From NCBI RefSeq assembly GCF_030440515.1, contig NZ_CP076543.1, positions 4,561,501 to 4,625,500 of the forward strand: a DNA stretch of 64,000 nt. Reading direction: 5' to 3'. The position numbers and the translations under genes are program-made. How positions within the stretch are numbered: position 1 is the first letter of the stretch; the number at the start of each line of letters is the position of its first letter. Of this stretch, positions 7,776 through 15,789 are shown one piece after another. Source of the DNA: Streptomyces xanthophaeus. GTDB lineage: Bacteria > Actinomycetota > Actinomycetes > Streptomycetales > Streptomycetaceae. The notes below the pieces were generated by a model. The model was not told the origin of the DNA and did not search any database. It saw only the letters and a program-made list of their open reading frames with translations.

Positions 7776-9302
7776 CTATGCGGGGACCCGTTCCTTCGGG
7801 GGTGTTCCGGTGGTGGTGGCGGTGGCGGTGTCCGGGTCCTGGTCGGGGTTGGTGTCGAGGTCGGTCAGCATCTGGCGGGTGAAGCCGAAGAAGTAGGTGG
7901 CGGCGAAGCCCACCAGGTAGCCGGTCAGGAGGCCGCCCGCGTAGATCGCGAGGGTGATGCCGGCGCCGGACTTGCCGTCGAGCAGGGGGAACAGGGCCCA
8001 GCCCGAGGGGCCGATGGCGGTGGAGCCGAAGGCGACGCCCAGTTGGTGGAAGAGGCCGACGAAGGCGCCGCCGGCCGCGCCGCCGATGCAGGCGGTCACG
8101 AAGGGGCGGCCGAGCGGCAGGGAGACGCCGTAGATCAGCGGTTCGCCGATGCCCAGGAAGCCGGCCGGGAGGGCGGACCTGATGGTGGCGCGGATCGAGC
8201 CGTTGCGCGGGAGGCGGTAGTAGACGGCGATGGCCGCGCCGACCTGGCCCGCGCCCGCCATGGCGAGGATGGGCAGCAGGACGGTGTAGCCGTCCTGCTC
8301 GATGAGGGTGGTGTGGATGGGGATCAGGGCCTGGTGCAGGCCGAGCATCACGAGGGGGAGGAAGAGGCCGCCCAGGACCAGGCCCGCGAAGGCGCCGCCA
8401 CTGGCGAGGAGCCAGTTCGCGAAGGTGCCGATGGCGGCGGAGGCCTCACCGGCGAGGTACATCAGGCCGAAGAGGGTGACCAGGCCCGAGATCAGCACGG
8501 TGAGGGTGGGGGTGACCAGGACGTCCAGGGCCTCCGGCACCCACCTGCGGCACCACTTCTCCACGTACACGGCGAGGAGGGCGGCGGCGAGCGCGCCGAG
8601 GACGCCGCCCTGGCCGGGCTTGAGTTCCAGGCCGAAGGCGTCGATCTTCGCGACGCCCGGGAAGACGATGATCGCGGCGACCGCGCCGCCCAGGATCGGC
8701 GTACCGCCGAACTCCTTGGCCGTGTTGTATCCGACGAAGACCGCGATCAGGGACATGAAGCCGGACGCGATGGCGGCGAGGGCGGGGACGACGGCGGGCA
8801 CCCAGCCCAGATTCGTCAGCAGGCCGTTCAGCCCGGCGATGATGCCGCAGCCGATCAGGGCCGGGATCAGCGGGATGAAGATGTTCGCGATGCGGCGCAG
8901 GAACAGCTTGAAGGGCGTGGCGTTCCGGGCCTTCTGAGCCTCCTTCAGGGCCGCACCCTGAGCGGCGAGGCCGTCCGCGGTGATCCCGCCGGAGGGCTGG
9001 GCCGCCGGGGCGGCGGGCGGGGCGGCTGCCGGGGCGGCCGAGCGGGCCTCCTCCACGAGTGCCTCGAACTCCGGGGTCACGCGGGCGACGGCGCCCGGGC
9101 CCAGCACGATCTGGTACGTGTCGTCCTCGACGACGCCGAGGACCGCCGGGAGGGCGCGCAGGGCCTCGTCCTGGACCAGCGAGCGGTCGCGCAGCGAGAG
9201 GCGCAGGCGGGTCATGCAGTGCGCGATCGAGGTGATGTTGTCCGGGCCGCCGACCAGCGGCAGGATCGCGGCGGCGGTGGCGCGGTTCTTGTCAGTGGAC
9301 AT
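7776..9302 (-). CDS. murP: PTS transporter subunit IIBC, probably N-acetylmuramic acid specific
   Basis: A 508-residue phosphotransferase permease. The N-terminal EIIB domain (about 5-80) carries the phosphorylatable Cys29 in IAHCMTRLRL; an Ala/Pro-rich linker (about 88-125) leads to an EIIC domain (about 135-485) with about ten membrane segments and the conserved LGIGEPLIYGVSLPLGRPF sugar-site region. No EIIA domain is fused, so phosphate must come from a separate EIIA/Crr. Immediate linkage to murQ 23 bp upstream on the same strand suggests uptake and phosphorylation of N-acetylmuramic acid; the substrate is inferred from this context because related EIIBCs import sucrose, trehalose or GlcNAc. 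Confidence 0.85.
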   Translation of the reverse strand: MSTDKNRATAAAILPLVGGPDNITSIAHCMTRLRLSLRDRSLVQDEALRALPAVLGVVEDDTYQIVLGPGAVARVTPEFEALVEEARSAAPAAAPPAAPAAQPSGGITADGLAAQGAALKEAQKARNATPFKLFLRRIANIFIPLIPALIGCGIIAGLNGLLTNLGWVPAVVPALAAIASGFMSLIAVFVGYNTAKEFGGTPILGGAVAAIIVFPGVAKIDAFGLELKPGQGGVLGALAAALLAVYVEKWCRRWVPEALDVLVTPTLTVLISGLVTLFGLMYLAGEASAAIGTFANWLLASGGAFAGLVLGGLFLPLVMLGLHQALIPIHTTLIEQDGYTVLLPILAMAGAGQVGAAIAVYYRLPRNGSIRATIRSALPAGFLGIGEPLIYGVSLPLGRPFVTACIGGAAGGAFVGLFHQLGVAFGSTAIGPSGWALFPLLDGKSGAGITLAIYAGGLLTGYLVGFAATYFFGFTRQMLTDLDTNPDQDPDTATATTTGTPPKERVPA

Positions 9303-9325
9303 GGGGGATCGCCTTGGCTCGGGGG

Positions 9326-10261
9326 TCAGCGGGTGTGGGCGAGGGCGTGTTCGAGGGCGGCGCGCAGGTGGCCCCGCGAGGCGGTGAGCAGCTCGGCGGC
9401 CGTGGGGCCGTCGACTCCGCCGAGGACGACGAGTACGGCGTTCTTCACCTCACCGCCGGTGGCGGTCAGGGCGGCCTCGATCTCCTCGTCGGGTGCGCCG
9501 GTGGCCAGCGCCACGATGCGTCGGGCGCGGGCGCGCAGCTTCTCGTTCGAGGAGCGCATGTCGACCATCAGGTTCCCGTACGTCTTCCCGAGGCGGATCA
9601 TCGTGATGGTCGAGATGAGGTTGAGGACGAGCTTCTGCGCGGTGCCGGCCTTCAGGCGGGTGGATCCGGTGAGGAGTTCGGGTCCGACGACGACCTCGAT
9701 GCCGTGGTCGGCGGCGGCGGCGAGGGCGGATCCGGCGTTGCAGGAGAGCCCGACGGTGAGCGCGCCGCGGGTACGGGCGAACTCGACGGCGCCGATCGCG
9801 TACGGGGTGCGGCCGGAGGCGGAGATACCGACGACCGTGTCGTGCGGCCCGATCTCCAGCGCGGTGAGGTCGCCTGCGGCCAGCTCCTTCGAGTCCTCGG
9901 CGCCCTCGACGGCCTTGACCATGGCGGAGGGGCCGCCCGCGATCAGGCCGACCACGTCGGCCGGGTCGGTGTTGAAGGTGGGCGGGCACTCGCTGGCGTC
10001 CAGGACGCCCATCCGGCCGGCCGTGCCGGCGCCCGCGTAGACCAGCCGCCCGCCGCGGGCCATCCGCTCGGCGATCGCGTCGACGGCGGCGGCGATCTGC
10101 GGGAGCTGCGCGGCGACGGCGGCCGGGACGGTGGCGTCCTCGGCGTTCATGGTGCGGGCGATGTCGAGGGTGGGCAGCCGGTCGATCTCGGCGAGGTCCT
10201 GGCGGAAGGCCTCGGTGGTGAGGGTGTCCAGCTGGGCGCGGAGTTCTTCGTAGGCGGTCAT
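9326..10261 (-). CDS. murQ: N-acetylmuramic acid 6-phosphate etherase
   Basis: A 311-residue SIS-domain lyase that cleaves the D-lactyl ether of MurNAc-6-phosphate to GlcNAc-6-phosphate during peptidoglycan recycling. Family motifs are strong: MNAEDATVPAAVAAQLPQI, YAGAGTAGRMGVLDASECPPTF, GEDS-type EGAEDS, VVGISASGRTPY, LLTGSTRLKAGTAQKLVLNLIST and TYGNLMVDM. The ATG at 10261 gives MTAYEELRAQLDTLTTEA, matching the usual family start. It forms an operon with the PTS permease. No MurR/RpiR-type regulator is adjacent in this window. Confidence 0.95.
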   Translation of the reverse strand: MTAYEELRAQLDTLTTEAFRQDLAEIDRLPTLDIARTMNAEDATVPAAVAAQLPQIAAAVDAIAERMARGGRLVYAGAGTAGRMGVLDASECPPTFNTDPADVVGLIAGGPSAMVKAVEGAEDSKELAAGDLTALEIGPHDTVVGISASGRTPYAIGAVEFARTRGALTVGLSCNAGSALAAAADHGIEVVVGPELLTGSTRLKAGTAQKLVLNLISTITMIRLGKTYGNLMVDMRSSNEKLRARARRIVALATGAPDEEIEAALTATGGEVKNAVLVVLGGVDGPTAAELLTASRGHLRAALEHALAHTR

Positions 10262-10400
10262 GGGCGGCTCCCGTGCGGGTGGTGTGGCAGTGGGTGAGGG
10301 CTTCGTAGGAGGCGGCGAGGGCGGGTGCGGCGGTCTCGTAGGTCTGCTGTGCGGAAAGAGGGCCTTCATCGCCGGGCCCTCGCGGGTCCACAATGGGCGC

Positions 10401-10775
10401 ATGGACCACGCGACCCCCCTGGAGCAGGCGCTGCACGTCGCCCGTGCCCTTGTTCTCGCCGACCTCGCCGCCGGCGAGGTCGCCGATGCCGATGTCGTCT
10501 CCCTCGTCGAGGATTCGGTCACGCACCGCCGGTGGTGGGTGGAGCAGTGGCCGGAGGGTGTCGACTACCTTGCCGGACTCGTCGCCCAAGACGTGAAGGA
10601 CGCGCTGCTGGAGAAGTACGGACGATGGCCGCTGTGCCCGGTCTGCAACCACGGTGAGCCGCACGCGCTGGATGTGGAGCCGGAGCTGGGACCCGACCCG
10701 CACTGGGTGTGTTCGGAGGCGGGTGTGAAGGTGGCCGCGATCGGCGGCCTGGGCCCGGTCTTCGGACTCCGGTGA
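10401..10775 (+). CDS. conserved hypothetical protein with putative zinc-binding cysteines
   Basis: A 124-residue soluble protein. The N-terminal half is helical (QALHVARALVLADLA, VSLVEDSVTHRRWWVEQWPEG); the C-terminal half has CPVCNHGEPHAL and, 20 residues on, HWVCSEAG, which looks like a small zinc site. It diverges from murQ and precedes a DUF4031 gene by 7 bp, so the two probably form an operon. Function not recognised. Confidence 0.75.
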   Translation: MDHATPLEQALHVARALVLADLAAGEVADADVVSLVEDSVTHRRWWVEQWPEGVDYLAGLVAQDVKDALLEKYGRWPLCPVCNHGEPHALDVEPELGPDPHWVCSEAGVKVAAIGGLGPVFGLR

Positions 10776-10782
10776 GCCGCCG

Positions 10783-11052
10783 GTGACCGTCTACATCGAC
10801 CCGCCGACCTGGCCGGGCCATGGCCGCATGTGGTCGCACCTGGTCAGCGACGTCTCGTACGAGGAGCTGCACGCCTTCGCGGCGGCCATCGGCTGCCCGC
10901 CGCGGGCCTTCGAGCGGGACCACTACGACGTGCCCTCGTACCGGTACGCGGACGCGGTCGGCGCCGGTGCGGTGGAGATCGGCAGCAAGGAACTCGTCCG
11001 CCGCCTCACCGCGGCGGGCCTGCGCCGCCCGAAGGGCCGGCCGGCGGCCTAA
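10783..11052 (+). CDS. DUF4031 domain protein
   Basis: An 89-residue protein with the full DUF4031 signature: MTVYIDPPTWPGHGRMWSHL at the start, then SYEELHAFAAAIGCPPRAFERDHYDVP and a C-terminal SKELVRRLTAAGLRR. The GTG start lies 7 bp after the previous gene. DUF4031 proteins are small cytosolic proteins of unknown function, widespread in actinobacteria. The stop overlaps the convergent serine hydrolase stop by 4 bp. Confidence 0.92.
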   Translation: MTVYIDPPTWPGHGRMWSHLVSDVSYEELHAFAAAIGCPPRAFERDHYDVPSYRYADAVGAGAVEIGSKELVRRLTAAGLRRPKGRPAA

Positions 11053-12278
11053 GGGCTCGGGGTCGGGGTCGGGGGTGCGGACGGCTCCGGGACGGCGTGG
11101 GGCTGGGCTGCCGGCGGGAGCTCCCAGACGTGGTCCGGGGTCGCGATCTTGGTGACCGTGTTGGCGATGAGGGAGCTCAGGTTGCCGAACTTTCCGTCGA
11201 CGTCGGAGTTCACCACGATCACCAGGGTGGCGCGGGCCTGCGGGAGCCGGACGGCGATGGTTTCGTAGCCCGGCAGCTCGCCGTTGTGGCCGATCCAGCC
11301 GTCGAGTTCGGCGATGCCGAGCCCGTAGCCGATGTCGGGGTGCCCGGTGGGCAGCATGCGCACCCGCTGGGCCTGGGTGCCCGGCTCCAGCAGGCGGTCG
11401 CCGTCGGGCAGCTTCCCGGTGACCAGGGTCGGGACCCAGGAGTGCAGGTCGTCCATGGTGGAGATCATCGCGCCGGCCGCCCAGGCCCAGGACGGGTTCC
11501 AGGTGGAGGCGTCGACGGTCGCGCCGTTCGGGGTGAAGTTCGTGTAGCCGTGCACGTACGGGGACGCGATCTCGGTGCCGGTCGGCAGCGAGGTCGCGTC
11601 CAGGCCGGCCGGTTCGAGGACGTGCTGCTGCAGGTAGGTGTGCAGGGGCTGCCCGCCGACCTTCTCGACCAGCAGGCCGAGCACAACAGTGTTGGTGTTG
11701 GAGTACTCCCAGCGCGTGCCCGGAGGGAAGTTGGCAGGGTGCCGGAAAGCGGTGTCCAGCAGCTCCTGCGGGGTCCAGGTGCGGTGCGGGTCGGCCTTGT
11801 AGGTGGCCAGCAGGCGCGGGTCCTCGGTGTAGTTGTAGAGGCCGCTGCGCATGTCGGCGAGCTGCCGGACGGTGATCCTGTCGCCGCCGGGCACGCCGTC
11901 GAGGTACGTGGAGATCGGCGCGTCGAGCCGTACCTTCCCGTCGTCGACGAGCTGGAGGACGGCGGTGACGGTGAAGGTCTTGGTGACGCTGCCGATGCGG
12001 GTGTGCATGTCGGTCTTGATGGGGACGCCGGTGGCCTTGTCGGCGGTGCCGAAGGCGCGCACGTAGGGGTCCTCGCCGTCGATCCACAGGCCGACGCCCA
12101 CACCGGGGATGGCGGCCTTGCGCATGGCCGCGGTGATCGCGTCGTCGAGCTGCTCGGCGGTCACCGGGTCGATGTCGACCCGGCCCGGCGGGGCGGCCGC
12201 GGGGGCCTGGCCCGCGCAGAGCGCGGTCAGCAGCAGGGAGGCGGCTGCCAGGACGGTGGGCGTGCGGTACCGGCCCAT
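11049..12278 (-). CDS. secreted serine hydrolase (class C beta-lactamase / D-Ala-D-Ala carboxypeptidase fold)
   Basis: A 409-residue exported protein. A signal peptide (1 to about 28, TVLAAASLLLTALCAG) precedes a penicillin-binding transpeptidase-like domain: SxxK motif Ser97-Val-Thr-Lys100 (RIGSVTKTF), YxN motif Tyr192-Ser-Asn194 (WEYSNTNT), and the third motif IGHNGELPGYE. These three define the beta-lactamase/PBP4* superfamily; relatives in Streptomyces include the R61-type D,D-carboxypeptidase, which acts on peptidoglycan stem peptides. A proline-rich C-terminus (VPEPSAPPTPTPSP) may lie in the wall. Cys21 could be part of a lipobox-like LTALCAG, so lipid anchoring is an alternative. Confidence 0.93.
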   Translation of the reverse strand: MGRYRTPTVLAAASLLLTALCAGQAPAAAPPGRVDIDPVTAEQLDDAITAAMRKAAIPGVGVGLWIDGEDPYVRAFGTADKATGVPIKTDMHTRIGSVTKTFTVTAVLQLVDDGKVRLDAPISTYLDGVPGGDRITVRQLADMRSGLYNYTEDPRLLATYKADPHRTWTPQELLDTAFRHPANFPPGTRWEYSNTNTVVLGLLVEKVGGQPLHTYLQQHVLEPAGLDATSLPTGTEIASPYVHGYTNFTPNGATVDASTWNPSWAWAAGAMISTMDDLHSWVPTLVTGKLPDGDRLLEPGTQAQRVRMLPTGHPDIGYGLGIAELDGWIGHNGELPGYETIAVRLPQARATLVIVVNSDVDGKFGNLSSLIANTVTKIATPDHVWELPPAAQPHAVPEPSAPPTPTPSP

Positions 12279-12758
12279 GAAGGATCACCCCTGACGCACG
12301 TCCCCGAGCGGTTCCCCGATCCCCGAGCGGACCTTCCCATCGTAGGAAGCCGGGTTCGGGGCGGCGACCGGGGCCGACGCGGCGACCGGGCCCGGGCCAG
12401 GTCGGGCGGGGCCGGGAGGCGGACCCCGGACCGTACGGGCCGAAGCCGCCCCGCCGCACCACCTGACCTGCGGACATCTCTCCCGCACCGGAGCCCGCCC
12501 GGTGGGACTCCGGCGGCGGGGACGATCCCGGGATCCAAGACACGAGAGGGAAAGCACCACACCGAACCCCACCCCTCCCGCCCATGGCGCACGCTCACTC
12601 GCGTGAGTGAAAAATGCCAACTTGACTGGTTTCCGGGAGGGTTGCCTGATCTACGCTCAGCGCGAGACACCACATCACCGCTGACATGCGTCGGCCCCCG
12701 CCGGGAGTGCAATCCCAGTGCGGGGGCCTGACCACCGAGGAAGTAGCCCTCTTCCCTG
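12279..12758. other. 480-bp intergenic region with promoter-like and leader elements
   Basis: Separates the divergent serine hydrolase and HTH genes. The hydrolase-proximal 300 bp are featureless GC-rich sequence. A short AT-richer patch (12601-12665) contains TTGACT at 12622 and a TACGCT at 12652, which do not have ideal spacing but are the best promoter signals here. Downstream lie the hairpin and leader ORF described separately. Confidence 0.5.
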
Positions 12759-12778
12759 ATGGATACCCAGAACCCTAG
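12686..12778 (+). CDS. possible 30-residue leader ORF upstream of the HTH gene
   Basis: ATG at 12686 to TAG at 12776 encodes about 30 residues (begins MRRPPPGVQSQCGGL, ends DGYPEP). It spans the hairpin at 12693-12728 and its stop is 1 base before a GTG that is in frame with the HTH gene, a layout suited to translational coupling or attenuation. No good Shine-Dalgarno precedes the ATG. Its existence as a translated gene is an inference from layout. Confidence 0.3.
   Translation: MRRPPPGVQSQCGGLTTEEVALFPDGYPEP
12693..12728 (+). promoter_or_regulatory. nested hairpin in the leader of the HTH gene
   Basis: GGCCCCCGC (12693-12701) pairs perfectly with GCGGGGGCC (12720-12728); inside it GGGA (12703-12706) pairs with TCCC (12713-12716). 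No U-run follows, so it is more likely a leader structure than a terminator. The GAGGAAG at 12736 lies just beyond the stem. Confidence 0.6.
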
Positions 12779-13712
12779 CGTGAGCCCGCCCGCAGAGTCC
12801 CGGAACGACGGGGAAAACCACCCCTCCCGGCGAACCCGTGCGCACACCCGATCCGGCGGTGTCATCCACGACAACGCCCGCCACACCACCCGTTTCACGG
12901 TGATCGGCAACCATCTCGCCCAGCACCCCGAGCTGTCGCTGCTGGCCATCGGCCTGGCCGTGCACATCCAGTCCCTGCCCGGCGGCGCGCTCATCGACAT
13001 CCGGACCCTGGCCGCCCGTTTCCCTGAGGGCAAGACCCGGATCGCCGGCGCCCTGCGTGAGCTGGAGGCCCACGGGTATCTGCGCCGCACGTGCGAACGC
13101 ACCAGCAACGGTCGCGTCGTCACCCGCACGGTCTCCTGCAACCAGCCGGGCCGGTCCGGCGGCAGGGACGAGCCGCAACCGAAGCCCCGGCGCCCCGCCC
13201 GCCGGGAGGGCGAGCCGCCGCGCCGTGCCCTGCCCGCGGTGCCGCAGCCCGCGTACCGCGCCCCTGACCTCCTCCGGTCCGCCATCGAGGTCCTCGCAGG
13301 CCTCCGCCGTGGGGATCCCCGCCTCCTGCTCTCCGCCGCCGACGTCGAGCACCTCGCCCCCGGAGTCGCGGCCTGGCTGGAGCGCGACCTGCCTCCGAGC
13401 GCCGTACACCACGCCCTGACCGCCGACCTGCCGGCGGAGCCCCTGCACCGCCCGGCCGCCCTCCTGGCCCACCGCCTCGCGGTCCAGCTCCCGCCCGTGC
13501 CGCCGTTCCGCGCCCCGGCAGCACCTCCGGCCGTCAGACACCCACTCCAGAACTGCGACCTCTGCGACCACGCCTTCCGGGGCCCGGAACGGGGGACCTG
13601 CCGGGCGTGCGCGTCGGGGGCGGACCGCCCTCCCGAGAGCGCCGACGCGAGTCACCAGGGAAAGCCGGCCCAGGCGGCGCGGGTCAGGCAAGATCCGAAA
13701 GAGCCGGCCTAG
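12759..13712 (+). CDS. helix-turn-helix protein with C-terminal zinc-ribbon-like motif
   Basis: Up to 317 residues. Residues about 38-125 form a winged helix-type DNA-binding region (HTTRFTVIGNHLAQHPELSLLAIGLAVHIQSLP, then IDIRTLAARFPEGKTRIAGALRELEAHGYLRR). A basic Pro/Arg linker follows, then a helical segment (LLRSAIEVLAGLRRGDPRL) and CDLCDHAFRGPERGTCRACAS near the C-terminus, a probable four-Cys zinc ribbon. This is a multicopy Streptomyces regulator family of unknown target. The ATG at 12759 is 16 bases from GAGGAAG; the GTG at 12780, right after the leader ORF stop, is an alternative start. The TAG stop is shared, as CTAG, with the convergent MFS gene. Confidence 0.85.
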   Translation: MDTQNPSVSPPAESRNDGENHPSRRTRAHTRSGGVIHDNARHTTRFTVIGNHLAQHPELSLLAIGLAVHIQSLPGGALIDIRTLAARFPEGKTRIAGALRELEAHGYLRRTCERTSNGRVVTRTVSCNQPGRSGGRDEPQPKPRRPARREGEPPRRALPAVPQPAYRAPDLLRSAIEVLAGLRRGDPRLLLSAADVEHLAPGVAAWLERDLPPSAVHHALTADLPAEPLHRPAALLAHRLAVQLPPVPPFRAPAAPPAVRHPLQNCDLCDHAFRGPERGTCRACASGADRPPESADASHQGKPAQAARVRQDPKEPA

Positions 13713-14953
13713 GCGCGGGCGGGTTCCCCGGCGGGGGTCGGGGCGCCGCCCGCGGCGATCACGCGGGTCGCGCGCGGCGCCGTACGGCGGTCCAGGCGCA
13801 GGGCGAGGACGGTGAGGGCGATCGCGGTGACGGTCATGGCTGCGCCCGCCCAGGCGGTGGCGGCGAATCCCAGGCCGGCGTCGATGACGGTGCCGCCGAG
13901 CCAGGGGCCACCGGTGTTGCCGAGGTTGAAGGCGGCCGTGGTGGTGGCGCCGGCCAGGGTCGGGGCCGCGCCGGCCACGTTGAACATGCGGGCGTTGAGC
14001 GCCGGGGCGGTGAAGAAGGCCGAGAAGCCGAGGAGGAAGGCCAGGGCGATCGCCGCCGCGGCGGTGGAAGCCAGCAGGGCGAGCGCGGTCAGGAAGACGG
14101 TCGAGGCGGTGATGCCCCAGATCATCACGCCGAACAGGTGCGCGTCGGCGACACGGCCGCCGACGGTCGTGCCGGCGAGCGCGCCGATGCCGAAGAGGCC
14201 GAGGATCCACGGGACCCACCGGGAGTCCAGCCCGGCCACGTCCGTGAGTAGCGGTGACAGGTAGCTGAAGGCGCAGAAGACGCCGCCCGCGGCCAGCGCG
14301 GTGATGCCGATGGAGAGCCACACCTGGCGGTCGCGGTAGATGTGCAGCTCGCGCCCGAGCGACGGCTTCTCGGCGGGCAGCGGGATCTTCGGGATCAGCG
14401 CCAGGATGCCGACGAGGGCGATCGCGGAGGCGGCGGCGACCGACCAGAAGGCGGAGCGCCAGCCCAGGTGCTCGCCGAGGAAGGCGCCGGCGGGGACGCC
14501 GAGGACGTTCGCGATGGACAGGCCGCCGATCATGACGGCCATGGCGCGGGCCCGCTGGTCCTTGTCGACCATGGCGATGGCGACGGCCGCGCCCACCGCC
14601 CAGAATCCGGCGCAGGCGAACGCGGAGACCACGCGGGAGGCGAAGAGGAGCTCGTACGTGGGGGCCAGCGCGCCCGCGACCTGCCCGAGGCCGAAGAGGC
14701 TGATGAGGGCGATGAGGGTGGTGCGGCGGGGGAGCCGCAGGGTGGCTACGGCCAGCAGTGGTGCGCCCACGACCATGCCGATCGCGAAGGCGGATATGAG
14801 CAGGCCCGCCTGCGGGATGGTGACGCCCATGTCCTCGGCGATGGGTGGCAGCAGACCGGAGAGCATGAACTCGCTGGTGCCGAGTGCGAACACGGACAGT
14901 CCGAGGACGTACACGGCGACGGGCATGCGGGGGCGTGCGGCTGGTGCGGGCAT
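13709..14953 (-). CDS. MFS drug-efflux transporter, Cmx/CmrA chloramphenicol-exporter-like
   Basis: A 414-residue twelve-helix DHA1 transporter. The N-terminus MPVAVYVLGLSVFALGTSEFMLSGLLPPIAEDMG is characteristic of the Cmx/CmrA/Cml chloramphenicol-efflux branch; motif A appears as LPRRTTLIALISLFG and motif C as GVPAGAFLGEHLGWRSAFW. The ATG at 14953 is preferred over a TTG 12 bases upstream. The protein probably exports amphiphilic drugs by proton antiport; actual substrate cannot be read from sequence. It stands alone, convergent with the HTH gene. Confidence 0.92.
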   Translation of the reverse strand: MPAPAARPRMPVAVYVLGLSVFALGTSEFMLSGLLPPIAEDMGVTIPQAGLLISAFAIGMVVGAPLLAVATLRLPRRTTLIALISLFGLGQVAGALAPTYELLFASRVVSAFACAGFWAVGAAVAIAMVDKDQRARAMAVMIGGLSIANVLGVPAGAFLGEHLGWRSAFWSVAAASAIALVGILALIPKIPLPAEKPSLGRELHIYRDRQVWLSIGITALAAGGVFCAFSYLSPLLTDVAGLDSRWVPWILGLFGIGALAGTTVGGRVADAHLFGVMIWGITASTVFLTALALLASTAAAAIALAFLLGFSAFFTAPALNARMFNVAGAAPTLAGATTTAAFNLGNTGGPWLGGTVIDAGLGFAATAWAGAAMTVTAIALTVLALRLDRRTAPRATRVIAAGGAPTPAGEPARA

Positions 14954-14989
14954 GACTGTCACCAACCGGCGCGAACGCGATCAAATTCC

Positions 14990-15661
14990 CTACGGGACGA
15001 GAGTGGCGAGCTCGGCGGCGAGGTTGGCGCGGGCCGGGGCCTCCCAGTGCGCGGCTCCGTAGGGCGTGCGGAAGAGCTGCGGCAGGTCGAGCAGCTGGCG
15101 CAGGACGGCCGCGCGGCCGGTGCGGAAGGCGTCGTCGGGGACGAAGCCGTACTCGGCGCGGACGGCGGCCACGTAGGCGGCGTACGCGGCGGGCTCCCCG
15201 GCCAGGACGGCCAGGTCCGCGTCGCAGAGGGCCTCGCCGTCGGTGTCCCCGGGCGCGGGGTCGTGGGTGACGGTGAGCCGGACCAGGCGGGCCACCTCGG
15301 CGGTGCGCGCGGGGCCGATCCCGAGCTCGGGGAGGGCGCGCTCGGCGAGGGCGGCGCTGCGCTCCTCGTTCTCGGACCGGTCGGGGCGGTAGACGGCGTC
15401 GTGGAACCAGGCGGCGAGCCGGACGACGGCCGGATCGGCGGCGTGCGGGGCCAGGACGTCGATCCGCGCGAGTACGTCGGCCAGGTGCACGGTGGTGTGG
15501 TAGCGGCGCTGCGGCTCCGCCCAGGCGGTGAGGAGGCGGTCGGCGTAGGGCGCGGGATCACGGTCGGCGGCGGCGCCGGCGGCGGTGACGGTCGCCTGCC
15601 AGCGGGCCCGCAGGTCGGCGGTGTCCGGGTGGGTGTCGCTGCTCTGGGTGCCTGTGTCCAT
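14990..15661 (-). CDS. HD-domain metal-dependent phosphohydrolase-like protein
   Basis: A 223-residue soluble protein of the COG4339-like HD superfamily. Metal-ligand motifs are visible: RRYHTTVHLADVL, LAAWFHDAVYRPDRSENEERSA (the HD pair), LVRLTVTHDP, and CDADLAVLAG. The fold suggests hydrolysis of a phosphomonoester or nucleotide, but no substrate is known. The ATG at 15661 is preferred; a GTG two codons upstream is possible. It diverges from cutC across a DasR-like site. Confidence 0.88.
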   Translation of the reverse strand: MDTGTQSSDTHPDTADLRARWQATVTAAGAAADRDPAPYADRLLTAWAEPQRRYHTTVHLADVLARIDVLAPHAADPAVVRLAAWFHDAVYRPDRSENEERSAALAERALPELGIGPARTAEVARLVRLTVTHDPAPGDTDGEALCDADLAVLAGEPAAYAAYVAAVRAEYGFVPDDAFRTGRAAVLRQLLDLPQLFRTPYGAAHWEAPARANLAAELATLVP

Positions 15662-15724
15662 GGGCACATTGTGGGGTGGCGCGATTGTGCTGGTGAAGGG
15701 CGGGTGGAGGCCCGTATTCTGAAT

Positions 15725-15740
15725 ATTGGACTAGACCTCT
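15725..15740. promoter_or_regulatory. DasR (dre)-like operator
   Basis: ATTGGACTAGACCTCT matches the dre consensus AGTGGTCTAGACCACT at 13 of 16 positions, including the CTAGACC core. It lies between the divergent HD gene and cutC, 50 bp from the cutC start. DasR is the GlcNAc-responsive GntR regulator of Streptomyces; binding here is inferred. Confidence 0.4.
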
Positions 15741-15789
15741 AGTGGGTTTTCCTGAGTTTCCCGAGCTTTCCGAAGAAGGATGGGATCGA

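Noticed and set aside
12285..12620. A 111-codon minus-strand frame upstream of the serine hydrolase
   Set aside because: Composition is Pro/Arg/Gly-rich, no ribosome-binding site, and it overlaps the promoter region; treated as non-coding.
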